Shown: piece by piece, positions 62,593-64,000 of the stretch
How the letters are laid out: every line of letters starts with the position of its first letter
Numbering within the stretch: position 1 is the first letter of the stretch
Source: VXYL01 sp965199875
GTDB taxonomy: Bacteria; Pseudomonadota; Gammaproteobacteria; Pseudomonadales; Azotimanducaceae
Length of the DNA: 64,000 nt
NCBI GenBank assembly: GCA_965199875.1
Contig: OZ241346.1
Coordinates: forward strand, 4,092,001-4,156,000
Direction of reading: 5' to 3'
Made by a program: the position numbers and the translations under genes
Notes under the pieces: model-generated
Databases searched by the model: none
Told to the model about the DNA's origin: nothing
Seen by the model: the letters and a program-made list of their open reading frames with translations, nothing else

Positions 62593-63222
62593 TCAAGGTG
62601 TCCGATAGATCCAGTGCTCGCGCAGCTTCCGTAGACCTTGGCGATGCAAAGTTGCCGTCCGCGTGCCCAGTGCGCCACGCGCATTGCGTCGGAAGTCATC
62701 GGTCTGCACCTGCGCGAGATAGACCTCGGTGAACGCCATCGGACGACGCTCTCGGACCGGCTCGGTCTTGTGGTCCACGGCATAGACGAATACGCACATC
62801 CACTGATCCCGTGCCCCATGCGTGTCCACGGCGCCGCCCGCCTTGCGCGTCGACTTGATTTCCACGCCTTCGGTGCCGGCCTGCACGGCGTTGTTCGGAT
62901 ACATGCCTTCAACCAGCAGGTCGGGGTGACCGTTGAAGTACCTGTTCTCCGTCAAGGTTCGGGAGTGGTTCCCAAGACTCGCCGTTAGCAGGTCGGAGAT
63001 CATCCCGGACATCGCCGCGGGGCGAAGCATGTCTTCCAGTCGGCGCAGCCCGCGGTCAACGAGCAGCCCGTTGATGTCGTGTAAGAGATCGTAGACATCC
63101 TGCATTGCGATCTGGAAGTCCACGATTCGCAGCGAATAGGGCAGGACCGCACGCGAATTGAAGCAGTTCGCGTTGGCGGTGTTGCGCTGGATGGAAGTGG
63201 TCCTGTTGCGCGAGACAGTCAC
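62593..63222 (-). CDS. Putative PD-(D/E)XK restriction nuclease
   Basis: The product is 209 residues from GTG 63222. A nuclease-like core contains NGHPDLLVEGMYPNNAVQAG followed by GVEIKSTRKAGGAVDTHGAR, the PD...ExK arrangement with about 20 residues between, then DQWMCVFVYAVDH. The N-terminal third is helical (YDLLHDINGLLVDRGLRRLE). I recall similar proteins only as hypothetical. The GTG overlaps the stop of the SbcD-like gene (GTGA), so the two are translationally coupled. The convergent methyltransferase suggests a restriction pair. Nuclease activity is inferred from the motif. Confidence 0.65.
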   Translation of the reverse strand: MTVSRNRTTSIQRNTANANCFNSRAVLPYSLRIVDFQIAMQDVYDLLHDINGLLVDRGLRRLEDMLRPAAMSGMISDLLTASLGNHSRTLTENRYFNGHPDLLVEGMYPNNAVQAGTEGVEIKSTRKAGGAVDTHGARDQWMCVFVYAVDHKTEPVRERRPMAFTEVYLAQVQTDDFRRNARGALGTRTATLHRQGLRKLREHWIYRTP

Positions 63223-63998
63223 GCGGCGTCCCGCATCAGCCGGTAGAGATGGTGCAAGGCGCGCTCAGCCTGTTCCTTCTGCAGCGGATCGTCTCCGCCG
63301 GCAAGCGCTCGCAGACGGTCTGCCGTGGCTTGCAGAACAGGCGGCAAATCCGCTGCGAGATCGCTGCCGCCGTCGGCGTCCAAGCGCAGCTTCTCGCGGT
63401 GAACTTGGAGCACGCCGGCGCGGGGCGTCGACGCTTCGGAACCGGCAAGCTCCGTCAGCAGGCGCTCGGCTTCGTCGTATTCCGCCATCGGCACCGTCAT
63501 GTCCAGGGCGAGGCGGAGCACCGTGTTGGCGAGATTCGGCTCGTCCATCAGCGTGCGCAACTCCGGCAGCGAGTGGCAGGTTACGTCGCGCCACGCCCAC
63601 GAACCGACCTTTTCTTGCCGCACCAGAGGACGGCGGCGGCGATCCAAGGGAAAAAACACCAGCGCCACATGGCCGGTGTCTCTTTCGCCGAAGTTGGTGG
63701 CTTCCGGGGCGCCCGGGTACACGGTCGGTGCGTGCGCGTTCGGCTCCACAATCCGGTACGCATGGGTGTCGCCGATGGCCAAGTAGTCGAGGCCACGCGC
63801 ATCGGCGCTGCCGGCGGGAATCGGGAAGTTGGTCTGGCAGCCGTCGATGTCGAAGGTCTGGCCGTGAATCAGGCCGATGCGGATGCGCTGGTCGCCGTCC
63901 TCGCGTTTCGGCAGGGATTCGACGAGCTTGGTGTCTCCAGCGGCCGAGGTGCAGGGGCTCGCCGCCACCACCGCGTTGTCGTCAATTGGGAGTTCCCA
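63219..63998 (-). CDS. SbcD/YhaO-like metallophosphoesterase, C-terminal part
   Basis: The gene enters from beyond the right edge; about 259 residues are visible. They include WELPIDDNAVVAASPC, GLIHGQTFDIDG and LDYLAIGDTHAYRIVEP, which supply the late metal-binding His residues of calcineurin-like nucleases. A capping domain and a helical tail follow. The layout matches SbcD/Mre11/YhaO exonucleases. The partner ATPase is probably the YhaN-like gene at 56.0-59.2 kb. The stop overlaps the putative restriction nuclease start. The N-terminal metal ligands lie outside the window. Confidence 0.8.
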   Translation of the reverse strand, partial: WELPIDDNAVVAASPCTSAAGDTKLVESLPKREDGDQRIRIGLIHGQTFDIDGCQTNFPIPAGSADARGLDYLAIGDTHAYRIVEPNAHAPTVYPGAPEATNFGERDTGHVALVFFPLDRRRRPLVRQEKVGSWAWRDVTCHSLPELRTLMDEPNLANTVLRLALDMTVPMAEYDEAERLLTELAGSEASTPRAGVLQVHREKLRLDADGGSDLAADLPPVLQATADRLRALAGGDDPLQKEQAERALHHLYRLMRDAA

Positions 63999-64000
63999 GC

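Overview
The window is GC-rich chromosomal DNA that is densely packed with genes. It starts with GTG and TTG about as readily as ATG, and many neighbours overlap by ATGA or GTGA. Gene content points to a Pseudomonadota bacterium, probably a gammaproteobacterium: siroheme sulfite reductase with DUF934, a block matching Escherichia coli yjfI-yjfJ-yjfK, a Pseudomonas-type three-domain DNA ligase D with Ku, bacterioferritin, and molybdenum hydroxylase large subunits. No rRNA, tRNA or CRISPR array was seen.

Layout. 0-11.8 kb is mostly metabolic: an acyl-CoA dehydrogenase tail, a site-2 protease with a CPA2 antiporter, a signal-less periplasmic-binding-fold protein, sulfite reductase plus DUF934, a triad-less S9 hydrolase homologue, a CoxL-like subunit and a zinc alcohol dehydrogenase. 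11.9-22.5 kb is the most striking region. All on the minus strand are genes for SpeD, a lipoprotein, a double DUF350 membrane protein and a membrane-anchored spermidine synthase homologue, followed by DUF2170 (YjfI), PspA (YjfJ), DUF2491 (YjfK), an unknown 119-residue protein and a K+ channel. A 3 kb block of unrelated accessory genes (15.2-18.3 kb) separates the two halves. A doubly broken ATPase gene carrying an IS4-family element lies just outside the block (22.7-25.2 kb).

25.3-43.1 kb holds an ABC substrate-binding protein with an overlapping UPF0175 gene, a MacAB-like export operon, a circularly permuted ATP-grasp / alpha-E / zinc metallopeptidase operon, a second orphan CoxL-like gene, an M32 carboxypeptidase and ligD. 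43.4-55.9 kb carries an ATPase-nuclease fusion, an aldo/keto reductase, two enoyl-CoA hydratase-family genes, a DUF3604 protein, a phytanoyl-CoA dioxygenase homologue, ku, a MerR-TPR protein, bacterioferritin, an ankyrin protein and an epoxide hydrolase.

56-64 kb is a DNA-processing and defence island. It contains an SbcC/YhaN-like ATPase, a frameshifted NgoMIV-family restriction endonuclease overlapping its methyltransferase, a second methyltransferase convergent with a putative PD-(D/E)XK nuclease, and an SbcD/YhaO-like phosphoesterase that runs off the right edge. The SbcC-like and SbcD-like genes bracket two restriction-modification modules.

Most gene boundaries rest on visible stop codons and recognisable protein families. 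Starts are less certain where noted. Frameshifts could be real or sequencing errors.
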